This document shows positions 44,996 through 53,003 of a stretch of DNA of 64,000 nt, one piece after another (the stretch's first letter is position 1; every line of letters starts with the position of its first letter). This DNA is from Gordoniibacillus kamchatkensis (GTDB lineage: Bacteria; Bacillota; Bacilli; Paenibacillales; NBRC-103111), in assembly GCF_000829455.1 (NCBI RefSeq), contig NZ_JXAK01000010.1, positions 62,001 through 126,000 on the forward strand. Direction: 5' to 3'. The notes beneath the pieces are model-generated. The model was not told where the DNA came from and ran no database searches. It was given only the letters and a program-made list of their open reading frames with translations. The translations under genes were made by a program, and so were the position numbers.

Positions 44996-45802
44996 TCAAC
45001 GGACCGTAGCCAGTATAATCTCCGCGGTCTCTTCAATCGCCCTTTCCGTTACATCGATGACGAGACAGCCGAGCTGTTTGAATAAAGCTTGCGCATAGTC
45101 CAGCTCTTCCGTGACGCGCTCGAGCGAAGCATACTTGGCTCCGTCCGGCAGCCCCATCGCTTTGAGCCGCTTGGTGCGAATCCGAATGAGATTGTCCGCT
45201 TTCATCGTCAGCCCCACAAGCTTCCCTTTCGCCGCTTGAAAAACCGCTTCCGGCACTTTTACTTCGGGGACGATCGGGTAATTCGCTACTTTAAAGCCTT
45301 TGTGCGCCAAAAAAATGCTAAGCGGCGTCTTCGATGTTCTCGAAACGCCGAGCAGCACGATATGAGCGTGCTTCAGCGCCTCGGTATCCCGGCCGTCGTC
45401 GCATTTTACCGCAAATTCGACCGCCTCGACCCTTTGAAAATAATCCTCGTCCATCTGATGCAGCAAACCGGCCATCCGCTTCGGGGAATCGTTGAACGTA
45501 TCGACGAACGCCTGCATCATCGGCCCCATAATATCGACGGCTTGCACCTGCAGGCGAATGGACTCCTGCCGCATCATTTCCCGGAGCTCCGGCAGGACGA
45601 GCGTATACGCGACAAAGCATCCGGTTTTCGCCGCCTCTTCCATTATGCCGCGGATTTCCTCTTCCGACTTGATGCGGCTGAATCGTTTAATATTGACCTG
45701 CTGCGCATGAAACTGCCGAATGGTGGCCCGTACGACCGCCTCCGCAGTTTCTCCCAGCGAATCGGAGCATACGAAAATCGTGTAATCGCTGCTGCCCCCC
45801 AC
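44996..45802 (-). CDS. pyruvate, phosphate dikinase/PEP synthase regulatory protein (YqfL/PpsR family)
   Basis: 268 aa of the DUF299 family. The P-loop-like motif GVSRTSKTPLSIFLA (~152-166) is the ADP-binding element of these bifunctional Ser/Thr kinase-pyrophosphorylases that switch PPDK or PEP synthase. In Bacillus subtilis the orthologue YqfL modulates CcpN activity. The start is a GTG at 45802 with GGAGGAG upstream. It follows ccpN by 3 nt, the same order as in Bacillus, supporting a joint role in gluconeogenic control. Confidence 0.92.
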   Translation of the reverse strand: MGGSSDYTIFVCSDSLGETAEAVVRATIRQFHAQQVNIKRFSRIKSEEEIRGIMEEAAKTGCFVAYTLVLPELREMMRQESIRLQVQAVDIMGPMMQAFVDTFNDSPKRMAGLLHQMDEDYFQRVEAVEFAVKCDDGRDTEALKHAHIVLLGVSRTSKTPLSIFLAHKGFKVANYPIVPEVKVPEAVFQAAKGKLVGLTMKADNLIRIRTKRLKAMGLPDGAKYASLERVTEELDYAQALFKQLGCLVIDVTERAIEETAEIILATVR

Positions 45803-45805
45803 CCT

Positions 45806-46459
45806 CTACTCCTCCTTACCCGCGCCCAGCGTGAAATCAAGCAGCAGCTTCGTCATTGACGTTTTCGTTATCCGTCCGACAACTTCGACTGCCTGGGAGC
45901 GCTCGGGAATTTGCAGAGGCTTTACGACCGGAAGGCTATCCACTTGATGCGCGATCATTTTCTGGGCGGCGTCGATTACGTTTTCCTCCGGCGATACGGA
46001 TACGATATTCGGATACCGGGTCATCACCATGCTGAGCGGGACGGAAGAAGCATTGGCGTTGCCGAACGTGACCTTGAGCAAATCTTTGCGGGATACGATG
46101 CCGGCCAGCGCGCCCGCTCCGTCAATGACGATGAGACTCCCGACATTTTCAAGAAAAAGCGACACGACGGCATCGCCGACTGTAGCCGTCTCGCGGAGCA
46201 CAACGGGGATTCCCATAATTTTTTGCACTTGAATATCTGCAAGAGCGGTGACGGGCTGCTGCTGCTTCGAACCCCACCGCCCCAAAAAATATCCGACTTT
46301 AGGCTTCGCATCGATGTATCCGAGCATGACAAGCAGCGCCAGATCGGAGCGAATCGTCGGGCGGCTGACGCCCAACAGTTCGGCGATGTGGTCCCCGGTA
46401 ATCGGGGCGCGGCTTCGCACGACTTCGATAATTTCCATTTGGCGGGGTGTCAGTTCGAT
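45806..46459 (-). CDS. ccpN: CcpN, repressor of gluconeogenic genes (HTH plus two CBS domains)
   Basis: About 217 aa. A winged helix-turn-helix (VVRSRAPITGDHIAELLGVSRPTIRSDLALLVMLGYIDAKPKVGYF) is followed by two CBS domains (~80-135 and ~145-205). CcpN senses ATP/ADP and represses gapB, pckA and sr1 under glycolytic conditions; those genes lie just upstream here. The family N-terminus IELTPRQMEIIEVV begins in frame at 46459, exactly 7 nt after a perfect GGGAGGG, but the codon there is ATC. The first conventional ATG is at 46438 and lacks a ribosome-binding site. Either a rare ATC start or a sequence error is involved. Confidence 0.9.
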   Translation of the reverse strand: MELTPRQMEIIEVVRSRAPITGDHIAELLGVSRPTIRSDLALLVMLGYIDAKPKVGYFLGRWGSKQQQPVTALADIQVQKIMGIPVVLRETATVGDAVVSLFLENVGSLIVIDGAGALAGIVSRKDLLKVTFGNANASSVPLSMVMTRYPNIVSVSPEENVIDAAQKMIAHQVDSLPVVKPLQIPERSQAVEVVGRITKTSMTKLLLDFTLGAGKEE

Positions 46460-46495
46460 TGTGGTTCCCTCCCGGAACGAACGTTATCATTCCCC

Positions 46496-46524
46496 ATTGT
46501 AACCGAACCGTTCTCCAAATGAAA
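46496..46524 (-). promoter_or_regulatory. possible ccpN promoter
   Basis: A minus-strand TACAAT (complement of 46496-46501) lies ~35 nt upstream of the ccpN ribosome-binding site; the -35 at 17-nt spacing (TTTCAT) is poor. A separate promoter would allow ccpN-ppsR to be expressed when pckA-gapB is repressed. Confidence 0.4.
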
Positions 46525-46551
46525 CAGCGATCTCCACCGTTTCTTGCCTGA

Positions 46552-46731
46552 TTATTTGCTTCCTGCGGCAGGCCGATGCTCTTGGCACGTTTTTTTGTCG
46601 CAGACGCCGTATATTTTCGTAACGCCGTTCGTAGGCAGCGTTGCAATCAAGCTCCCGCATTTCTTGCAAAGGATCATCCCAAGCTCGTGTCCGCTTCTGC
46701 CTTCCTTGTTCATGCCAGATGCGTTAAGCAT
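46552..46731 (-). CDS. small protein resembling GapA-binding peptide SR1P
   Basis: 59 aa from the ATG at 46731, which has GGGGGAG at 8 nt and overlaps the 3' end of gapB by 22 nt in another frame. The C-terminal ~40 residues MILCKKCGSLIATLPTNGVTKIYGVC resemble SR1P (pattern M..IVC..C...I......VT.LYG.C), the peptide encoded by the dual-function RNA SR1, which binds GapA and in Bacillus subtilis is repressed by CcpN. Position between gapB and ccpN fits. Cys residues at CKKC and C-x4-C could bind zinc. Resemblance is judged by eye; an internal start at 46677 would give a protein of SR1P length. Confidence 0.55.
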   Translation of the reverse strand: MLNASGMNKEGRSGHELGMILCKKCGSLIATLPTNGVTKIYGVCDKKTCQEHRPAAGSK

Positions 46732-47756
46732 TGCGCTTTCTCCCCCTTGCCCGATAATTCGGCGCGCGCGGCATAAGCTGCGAAATCGTAAACCCGCGAA
46801 GCGTACGCCCATTCATTGTCATACCAAGCGAGAAGCTTAACCTGATCGCCCCGGGCGAGAACGGACAATCCGTCCACAATGGCCGACTTTTCATTGCCGA
46901 CGTAATCCGCCGAGACGAGCGGCAGCTCGTTATAGCCGACGTAAGTTCCGATCGTTCCGGCAACCGCTTGCTGGAACGCCTTTCTGACGTCCGTCACGTC
47001 GACGGTTTGGCCGAGCTGCACTTGAAGATCAAGAAGCGATACGTCCTGGGTCGGGACGCGGACGGATATGCCCTGGATGACCGGTGCCAGATGCGGAAGC
47101 ACATCCGCCAGCGCTTTTCCGACGCCGGTCGAGGTCGGAATGATCGAATTCGTGCATGCCCGCGCACGGCGCAAATCTTTATGCGGATTGTCCAGATGGT
47201 TCTGGTCGTTCGTGTACGCGTGAACGGTCGTCATCCATCCCTGCTTAACCCCGAACGCATCGTCCAAAATACGCAACACCGGCGCGATGCAGTTCGTTGT
47301 GCACGACGCCGTAGACAGCAGCCGGTGCCGAAGCGGGTCGTACTTGCGCTCGTTCACGCCCATCACTACCGTCAAATCCATATTTTTGCCCGGGGCCGTC
47401 ACCAGCACCTTCTTCGCCCCGGCAAACAGATGTTTCTCGGCGCCATGCCGGTCGCAAAATTTTCCCGTAGCATCGATAACGAGGTCGACGCCGTACTCTT
47501 CCCACGGGAGCAAGTCCGGAGAACGTTCGGAGACGACCGGAATTCGTTTGCCGTTCACGACCAAGTCCCCGTCCTCCGTCTGCACGTTCGCATCCCATAC
47601 GCCATGGACGGAGTCATACTTCAGCAAATGCGCGAGCGTAGGGGCCGGCGTCGTGGAATTGATCGCTCGCAGCTCTACACCCGGCTTGCCCGCCGAAAGC
47701 GCCTTGCGGATAAAAAGCCTGCCGATTCTGCCAGTGCCGCTTAGTCCGATTCGCAT
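46710..47756 (-). CDS. gapB: glyceraldehyde-3-phosphate dehydrogenase, gluconeogenic GapB type
   Basis: 348 aa. Rossmann start MRIGLSGTGRIGRLFIRKAL, catalytic SCTTNC with Cys152, and the C-terminal WYDNEWAYASRV. The residue that fixes NAD preference in glycolytic GapA (an Asp after the second strand) is absent; the segment reads AINSTTPAPT, compatible with NADP use. GapB converts 1,3-bisphosphoglycerate to glyceraldehyde 3-phosphate in gluconeogenesis. It follows pckA by 14 nt, so the two key gluconeogenic enzymes form one transcription unit, unlike the separate loci in Bacillus subtilis. Confidence 0.92.
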   Translation of the reverse strand: MRIGLSGTGRIGRLFIRKALSAGKPGVELRAINSTTPAPTLAHLLKYDSVHGVWDANVQTEDGDLVVNGKRIPVVSERSPDLLPWEEYGVDLVIDATGKFCDRHGAEKHLFAGAKKVLVTAPGKNMDLTVVMGVNERKYDPLRHRLLSTASCTTNCIAPVLRILDDAFGVKQGWMTTVHAYTNDQNHLDNPHKDLRRARACTNSIIPTSTGVGKALADVLPHLAPVIQGISVRVPTQDVSLLDLQVQLGQTVDVTDVRKAFQQAVAGTIGTYVGYNELPLVSADYVGNEKSAIVDGLSVLARGDQVKLLAWYDNEWAYASRVYDFAAYAARAELSGKGEKAQCLTHLA

Positions 47757-47770
47757 AGTATCCTCCTGTC

Positions 47771-49333
47771 CTATAAACGCGGTCCTGCTTGAATCAGCTT
47801 TGCGCCGGCATCGCCGAATTTGGCAAAGTTCCGGATGAAGCGGCTTGCCAGCTCGCGCGCTTGGTGTTCGTATTCGCTTTGGTCAGCCCATGTATCTCTG
47901 GGGCGCAAAACTTCGCTCGGAACCCCCTGGACCCGGTCCGGGCAGAAGACGCCGAAAATCGGATCCGGCGCAAATTCCGCCTGCTCGATCGTTCCGTCCA
48001 GCGCTGCCGCCACCATGGCTCTTGTGTAAGAAAGCCGGATGCGCTCCCCCACTCCGTACGGTCCGCCGGACCATCCCGTATTGATCAAGTATATTCTCGT
48101 TTGATGCTTGTCGATTTTGTCCGCGAGCATGTCGGCGTACACGGTCGGATGAAGCGGCAGGAAAGGCGAGCCGAAGCACGTCGAGAATGTCGCTTCCGGT
48201 TCCGTGACGCCTCGTTCGGTTCCCGCCAGCTTCGACGTGTACCCCGACAAAAAGTGGTAGATCGCCTGCTCCTTCGTCAATTTCGCAATCGGAGGAAGCA
48301 CTCCGAACGCATCCGCCGTTAAAAAAATAATGACGTTCGGATGGCCGGAGACGCCGGGAACGAGTGCGTTCGGAATATGCTCGATCGGATAAGCCGCGCG
48401 CGTATTTTCCGTGATCGAGGTATCGTCGTAGTCGGCGATGCCGGTCTCGGGATCGAGAGCGACATTTTCCAGAACGGCGCCTTCGCGGATAGCCTTCCAG
48501 ATTTGCGGCTCCTTCGCTTCCGACAGCCCGGCGCACTTCGCGTAGCAGCCGCCTTCGAAATTAAACACGCCCCGCTCCGACCAACCGTGCTCGTCGTCCC
48601 CGATTAAACGGCGGTTCGGATCGGCGGACAGCGTCGTTTTCCCCGTGCCCGACAAGCCGAAAAACAGCGCCACATCGCCCTTCTCTCCGACGTTAGCGGA
48701 ACAGTGCATAGGAAGGACGCCCTGTTGCGGCAGCGTGTAATTCAGTACCGTAAAGATCGATTTCTTCATCTCGCCGGCGTATTCGGTGCCGCCGATAAGC
48801 ACGATCTTCCGCTCGAGGGACAGGCAGATGAACGTTTCGGACCGGGTTCCGTCCGCGGCGGGGTCCGCTTTCAGCCCCGGCAAAGCGATTACGGTGAACT
48901 CCGCCCGATGCGTCTTCAGTTCCTGTTCGGAAGGGCGGATAAACAGCTGGCGGACGAACAAATTGTGCCACGCGTACTCGGTTACGACCCGGATCGGCAA
49001 TCTGTGGGCTTCATCCGCCCCGGCGAAACCGTCGAATACGAATAATTCCCGCTGCTCCATATAACGCAGCGCTTTCTGATAGAGCCGCTCGAATTGCTGC
49101 TGCGACATCGGCTGATTCACCGAGCCCCAAGCGATATCCTTCTCCACGGACGGCTCCGTCACAATATATTTGTCTTTCGGAGAACGTCCGGTATACGCTC
49201 CCGTTAACACCCGAAGCGCTCCTTCCCGGGTCAAAACACCTTCGCTGCGCTTAAGCGCAAGCTCCAATAGACGTGCTGCCGGCAAATTTTCATGCGTGAT
49301 GATTGTGTTTGAAAGCTGACCCTGTACCTTCAT
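47771..49333 (-). CDS. pckA: phosphoenolpyruvate carboxykinase (ATP)
   Basis: 520 aa. Key motifs are the substrate loop RSPKDKYIV (~53-61), the P-loop [11 protein letters not shown], the metal-binding IGDDEHGWS, and the C-terminal adenine-binding [18 protein letters not shown]. It decarboxylates oxaloacetate to PEP with ATP, the first step of gluconeogenesis. It is the first gene of the unit and sits behind a good promoter likely targeted by CcpN. Normal length for the family. Confidence 0.96.
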   Translation of the reverse strand: MKVQGQLSNTIITHENLPAARLLELALKRSEGVLTREGALRVLTGAYTGRSPKDKYIVTEPSVEKDIAWGSVNQPMSQQQFERLYQKALRYMEQRELFVFDGFAGADEAHRLPIRVVTEYAWHNLFVRQLFIRPSEQELKTHRAEFTVIALPGLKADPAADGTRSETFICLSLERKIVLIGGTEYAGEMKKSIFTVLNYTLPQQGVLPMHCSANVGEKGDVALFFGLSGTGKTTLSADPNRRLIGDDEHGWSERGVFNFEGGCYAKCAGLSEAKEPQIWKAIREGAVLENVALDPETGIADYDDTSITENTRAAYPIEHIPNALVPGVSGHPNVIIFLTADAFGVLPPIAKLTKEQAIYHFLSGYTSKLAGTERGVTEPEATFSTCFGSPFLPLHPTVYADMLADKIDKHQTRIYLINTGWSGGPYGVGERIRLSYTRAMVAAALDGTIEQAEFAPDPIFGVFCPDRVQGVPSEVLRPRDTWADQSEYEHQARELASRFIRNFAKFGDAGAKLIQAGPRL

Positions 49334-49399
49334 GTTCTCCCACCTTCTTATTAAGTAAAATGACGACTGTTTCTATTTATTGCGTACTACTTGCCATTT

Positions 49400-49428
49400 A
49401 GTATACGTTATATATGCGAAATTGTTAA
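49400..49428 (-). promoter_or_regulatory. pckA promoter, probable CcpN target
   Basis: Minus-strand TTAACA (complement of 49423-49428), 17-nt spacer, TATACT (complement of 49400-49405). The spacer and -10 are AT-rich with TATATA and GTATAC elements of the type seen in CcpN boxes (TRTGHYATAYW), though no perfect copy is visible. About 60 nt separate it from the pckA start. Confidence 0.6.
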
Positions 49429-49471
49429 CAAGATATTTTTTATTACGTATTAAATAATTGTTTATCACAAA

Positions 49472-49510
49472 GAAAAAGCCATTTCGGGATCATAACCGAT
49501 CCGAATGGCT
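49472..49510 (-). terminator. rho-independent terminator of the TetR gene
   Basis: On the minus strand AGCCATT...GATC / GATC...AATGGCT forms a long stem followed by TTTTTCT. It starts 30 nt after the TetR stop and separates that gene from the pckA promoter. Confidence 0.8.
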
Positions 49511-49539
49511 GCATTTTTGATGCATCAATGATATTTTCC

Positions 49540-50121
49540 CTATTGAAGCAAAGCAAGTATTTGCGATACGGAGTTGTGAACAAACGATCTTTCGGGCCGA
49601 GACTTCAATAATACGGTTAGCCCGATTAACGAAACGACCATGGTCTGGGCCAAAGCTTTGGCGTTTTTATCAGGCGCGAGCTCCCCGGCTCGTATCCCCC
49701 GTTCGATCGATTCCTGAAATAAGACGGAAAGATACATCTGGTGCTCTCTTGTCAAAATTTCAAATTTTTCATCGTGTGGCGCGAGCTCCGCCATCGTATT
49801 GACGCAGAAGCAGCCGCGGCACGGGCTGGCGCCATACTCCTCTTCGACCAATTCCGCAAAAAAAGCGCGAAACGCTTCCTTTACGGACGGATGGCTTTGA
49901 AATTTTGCCCGGACGCGGGAAGCATGATCTTTCGTATATTTGCGCAGCGCGGCTTCGAACAGCTGTTTCTTGTCGCCAAAGGCCGAGTATAAACTGGGGC
50001 GCTGGATACCCATTCTGGAAGTCAAGTCGGAAAGCGAGGTAGCCTCGTAACCTTTCTCCCAAAATAGTTGCATGGCTGCATCCAACGCTTTTTCCTCGTC
50101 AAATTCGCGCGGTCGAACCAC
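49540..50121 (-). CDS. TetR-family transcriptional regulator
   Basis: 193 aa with a GTG start at 50121 (GGGGGG upstream). The helix-turn-helix is ALDAAMQLFWEKGYEATSLSDLTSRMGIQRPSLYSAFGDKKQLF. The C-terminal domain has the Cys-containing segment CRGCFCVNTMAEL typical of one TetR subgroup controlling exporters or reductases. It is divergent from the MFS exporter gene and probably represses it. Confidence 0.9.
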   Translation of the reverse strand: MVRPREFDEEKALDAAMQLFWEKGYEATSLSDLTSRMGIQRPSLYSAFGDKKQLFEAALRKYTKDHASRVRAKFQSHPSVKEAFRAFFAELVEEEYGASPCRGCFCVNTMAELAPHDEKFEILTREHQMYLSVLFQESIERGIRAGELAPDKNAKALAQTMVVSLIGLTVLLKSRPERSFVHNSVSQILALLQ

Positions 50122-50242
50122 AGCAGACCCCCCCGTTTCGGAATGCGAATAGAAATCGTCTTATTTCATACCAAACAGTATGGTTAAATGTTACCTCGCA
50201 AACGGCAAATTGTCAAAAAGATGTTTGATCCGAATGTGACGA

Positions 50243-50300
50243 TTGACAAAATTCGCTTCCCCAAGTTATATTCTTTGTAATCATTTTATACCGATCGGTA
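50243..50300 (+). promoter_or_regulatory. promoter and palindromic operator of the MFS exporter gene
   Basis: TTGACA (50243-50248), 17-nt spacer, TTATAT (50266-50271), then TACCGATCGGTA (50289-50300), a perfect 12-bp palindrome about 10 nt downstream of the predicted transcription start. This is a typical TetR repressor site. Confidence 0.7.
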
Positions 50301-50348
50301 ATTAATTTGATTGCGCAAACAATTCAAACGGAAATAGGTGAATGAACA

Positions 50349-51551
50349 TTGGAGAAAACGAATGAACTCCCCGCATGCGAAGCTCCCGATTCATCCATTT
50401 CCCGCTATTTGGCGCTGCTCTTTGCTATTCCATGCGGCATGGCCGTCGCCAATATCTACTATGCCCAGCCGCTGCTCGATGCTTTGTCGAGCGGGTTCGA
50501 CATCGATCGTTCAGCCATCGGCATTGTTGTAACGGTCACTCAGATTTGTTATGCACTGGGCTTGCTGCTGCTCGTGCCGCTCGGCGATTTGCTGAATCGG
50601 CGCAAGCTGATTGCCGGCCAAATGCTTTTATCCGTAGCGGCGCTGTTGACAGTCGGCTTCGCCCCTTCCGGCGCCGTGCTGCTCGCCGGCATGGCGGCGA
50701 TCGGGCTGCTGGCCGTTGTGACACAGACGCTCGTAGCGTTCGCATCTACGCTTGCTGCGCCGGCAGAACGCGGGCGAATCGTCGGGTTGGTAACAAGCGG
50801 CGTCGTCATCGGCATTTTGTCCGCGCGAACCGTCGCCGGCCTCTTGACCGATCTCGCCGGATGGCGTGCGGTTTATCTCGCTTCCGCAGCGCTGACGCTA
50901 GTCTTGATCGGCGTATTATGGCGCGTGCTGCCGAATGCCGAGCGCGAAAGATCGTCCATGTCCTATCCGCAATTGCTCCGCTCGGTGCTGCGGCTATTTT
51001 GCGAAGAACGGATTCTGCGCGTTCGCGCCGTGCTGGCTTTGCTTATTTTTACCGACTTCAGCATTCTGTGGACTTCGTTGGTGCTCCCACTCAGCGAGCC
51101 GCCACTGTCCCTTTCCCATACCGCCATCGGGTCGCTCGGCCTTGCCGGCGTTGCAGGAGCGCTGGCCGCTGCCCGGGCGGGGAGGCTGGCCGACCGCGGA
51201 TTAGGGCAACCGACGACCGGTGTCGCTCTCGCCTTATTGCTGGCATCGTGGTTGCCGATCAGCTATACCAAACATTCGCTACTCGCTTTGGTCTTCGGCG
51301 TTATTCTCCTTGACCTGGCGGTCCAAGCCGTACATGTCACCAACCAAAGCATGATTTTTACCGTGCGCCCCGAAGCGCGAAGCCGTCTTACCGCCGCTTA
51401 CATGATGTTCTATTCGTTCGGCAGCGCCGCAGGCTCCATTGTTTCCACCAAAACGTACGCGCATTTCGGATGGCATGGCGTCTGTGCGGCGGGTGCCGCG
51501 GTTAGCGCACTGGCACTTCTGTTCTGGGCTCTGACACGCAAGGGCAAGTAA
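50349..51551 (+). CDS. MFS transporter, probable drug exporter
   Basis: 400 aa, about 12 membrane helices. The first loop contains YYAQPLLDALSSGF and GLLLLVPLGDLLNRRKLI (MFS motif A); IVGLVTSGVVIGILSARTVAGLLTDLAGWRAVYL is the motif C region of proton antiporters. It is closest in pattern to YgaY/YnfM-type exporters. The TTG start at 50349 has AGGTG at 8 nt. Regulated by the divergent TetR; the substrate is unknown. Confidence 0.9.
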   Translation: MEKTNELPACEAPDSSISRYLALLFAIPCGMAVANIYYAQPLLDALSSGFDIDRSAIGIVVTVTQICYALGLLLLVPLGDLLNRRKLIAGQMLLSVAALLTVGFAPSGAVLLAGMAAIGLLAVVTQTLVAFASTLAAPAERGRIVGLVTSGVVIGILSARTVAGLLTDLAGWRAVYLASAALTLVLIGVLWRVLPNAERERSSMSYPQLLRSVLRLFCEERILRVRAVLALLIFTDFSILWTSLVLPLSEPPLSLSHTAIGSLGLAGVAGALAAARAGRLADRGLGQPTTGVALALLLASWLPISYTKHSLLALVFGVILLDLAVQAVHVTNQSMIFTVRPEARSRLTAAYMMFYSFGSAAGSIVSTKTYAHFGWHGVCAAGAAVSALALLFWALTRKGK

Positions 51552-51571
51552 AACTGCCGCCTTTTGGACGC

Positions 51572-51598
51572 AAAAAGGGAGCCACTTTCGTGACTCCC
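51572..51598 (-). terminator. rho-independent terminator at the end of the amino-sugar operon
   Basis: GGGAG (51577-51581) / CTCCC (51594-51598) with inner CAC/GTG pairing around TTTC; on the minus strand it ends in TTTTTGCG directly after the ceramidase-like gene. The stem can also help terminate the convergent MFS gene. Confidence 0.8.
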
Positions 51599-51603
51599 CC
51601 CAA

Positions 51604-52983
51604 TCAGCGGCCGTGCACGAGCTCCTCCATCGCCGTGCGGATCGCTTCCTCCGCTTCCGGCGCCAGAGGGGCCGGAAGCCCAAAGTAATAAATGTAATCC
51701 ACCGCTTCGTAGCCGCCTTCGGCCAATTGCTCGGCCGTGCACACATAGCCGAGCATACCGTCGCAATAGCATACGGGCAACACCCGCCCGGCGAAACGTG
51801 ATTTCAAATACGCACCGTACTCGCCCGACATTTCCGCGTTAGCGCACAGCAGCGCAAATCCTTCCGCCAGCTCCACATAGCCGAGCTTAAGCTCGACCGA
51901 GTCCATGGACAATTTATCCCGGTCAATAAGGTGCCGACTCCACGCTTTCAACACGTTCGCGTCGGGCGCGAGCTGCTTGACCGCGCCGCCCTGCACGGCT
52001 GCCCCGGGCGGGGCCGGCTGCGGCGAGTTCGGCACGCCGGCATCGCCTTCAATCGGATAAGCCCATTTCGCTGCTTGCTCCCGCGACGGCGGCTCCTGCA
52101 GCCGGAGGGGGACGAGCGCTGAGCGGGCAGCGAGGGACCCCGGCGCGAGCCGTGTCATCGGCTTCGCCAATATAGCAACCACCTCGTCAGCCAGCTTCCG
52201 GCCGATCGCTTCGACTTCCGCATAACCGCCCCTGTAAAATTCGCCGTCTCTTACGAGCGCAGGCCGTACGTCGGCGCAGGCGCCCTGCAAAAACACCGAT
52301 ACGGCTTCCCCGCCCAAGCTTTGCTCCACAGCCTCCATGGCGACGCCGGGGTATTCCGGCGACAAAGTGTTGTCACCGGACACCGTAGGATGGCACGCAT
52401 AATGGACAAGGACGGCTTTCGCCCTTCCGTCCGCGGCCGCATAACGCACGACGGACACGTCATGATCGATCGGCACGTCCGGGTTGGGCGCCATGCGGAT
52501 CAAGCCGTCCGCCCGCTTCCGGCGGTAAACGCCAAGCTCGCAACGTCCGCTGCCGCGCTCCGGATATACGTGCTCCGGCGCCGCCGCCGCCCGCTCCACT
52601 GCTTCCAGGATGCGTTGTTGCAGCAGCGCCACGTAACCGCTGTCCGGCTCACCGAGCAGTTCGGTGTAGCCTCCGGCCGTTTGCGGGCCCGAATGGCTGT
52701 GCGTGGCGTGCAGCACGATCTGGTTGTTCGTCAGTCCCCATCTCTTTCCGAGCGCGCTTTTGAGCTTATCCGTTATTTCGTCGCCCCAGCTGAGCAGATC
52801 GGCGGATACGATCAGCGCCTGCCTGTTTTCCCCCGGCGCGAAAAACAATATCCTCGCATAGAGAGGCTTATCTATCCTCTCGTAGTTGCCGCTTCGGTGC
52901 GCAAAGCCCGCCAGCGGCAGCGGATGCTGCGGCGTGATGTCCGCCTTCGCGCAGCCGAGCCGCACGAATCCGGATTCCGGCAT
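51604..52983 (-). CDS. neutral/alkaline non-lysosomal ceramidase-like hydrolase
   Basis: 459 aa. It starts MPESGFVRLGCAKADITP and carries the zinc motif HATHSHSGPQTAGG and a later HYACHPTVSGDN, both characteristic of the neutral ceramidase N-terminal domain. The ATG at 52983 has AAGGAGG at 8 nt; the frame runs far upstream into the AGE gene, which is coincidental. No signal peptide. In sugar operons such proteins probably hydrolyse an N-acyl or ester bond in the imported compound; sphingolipid is unlikely here. It is the last gene of the operon, 20 nt after the epimerase gene. Confidence 0.85.
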   Translation of the reverse strand: MPESGFVRLGCAKADITPQHPLPLAGFAHRSGNYERIDKPLYARILFFAPGENRQALIVSADLLSWGDEITDKLKSALGKRWGLTNNQIVLHATHSHSGPQTAGGYTELLGEPDSGYVALLQQRILEAVERAAAAPEHVYPERGSGRCELGVYRRKRADGLIRMAPNPDVPIDHDVSVVRYAAADGRAKAVLVHYACHPTVSGDNTLSPEYPGVAMEAVEQSLGGEAVSVFLQGACADVRPALVRDGEFYRGGYAEVEAIGRKLADEVVAILAKPMTRLAPGSLAARSALVPLRLQEPPSREQAAKWAYPIEGDAGVPNSPQPAPPGAAVQGGAVKQLAPDANVLKAWSRHLIDRDKLSMDSVELKLGYVELAEGFALLCANAEMSGEYGAYLKSRFAGRVLPVCYCDGMLGYVCTAEQLAEGGYEAVDYIYYFGLPAPLAPEAEEAIRTAMEELVHGR

Positions 52984-53003
52984 ACGATCAGCCTCCTTGC
53001 CTG

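Noticed and set aside
44753-45085. Plus-strand 110-codon frame across the gap before ppsR
   Set aside because: No domain, covers a terminator hairpin and overlaps ppsR; not supported as a gene.
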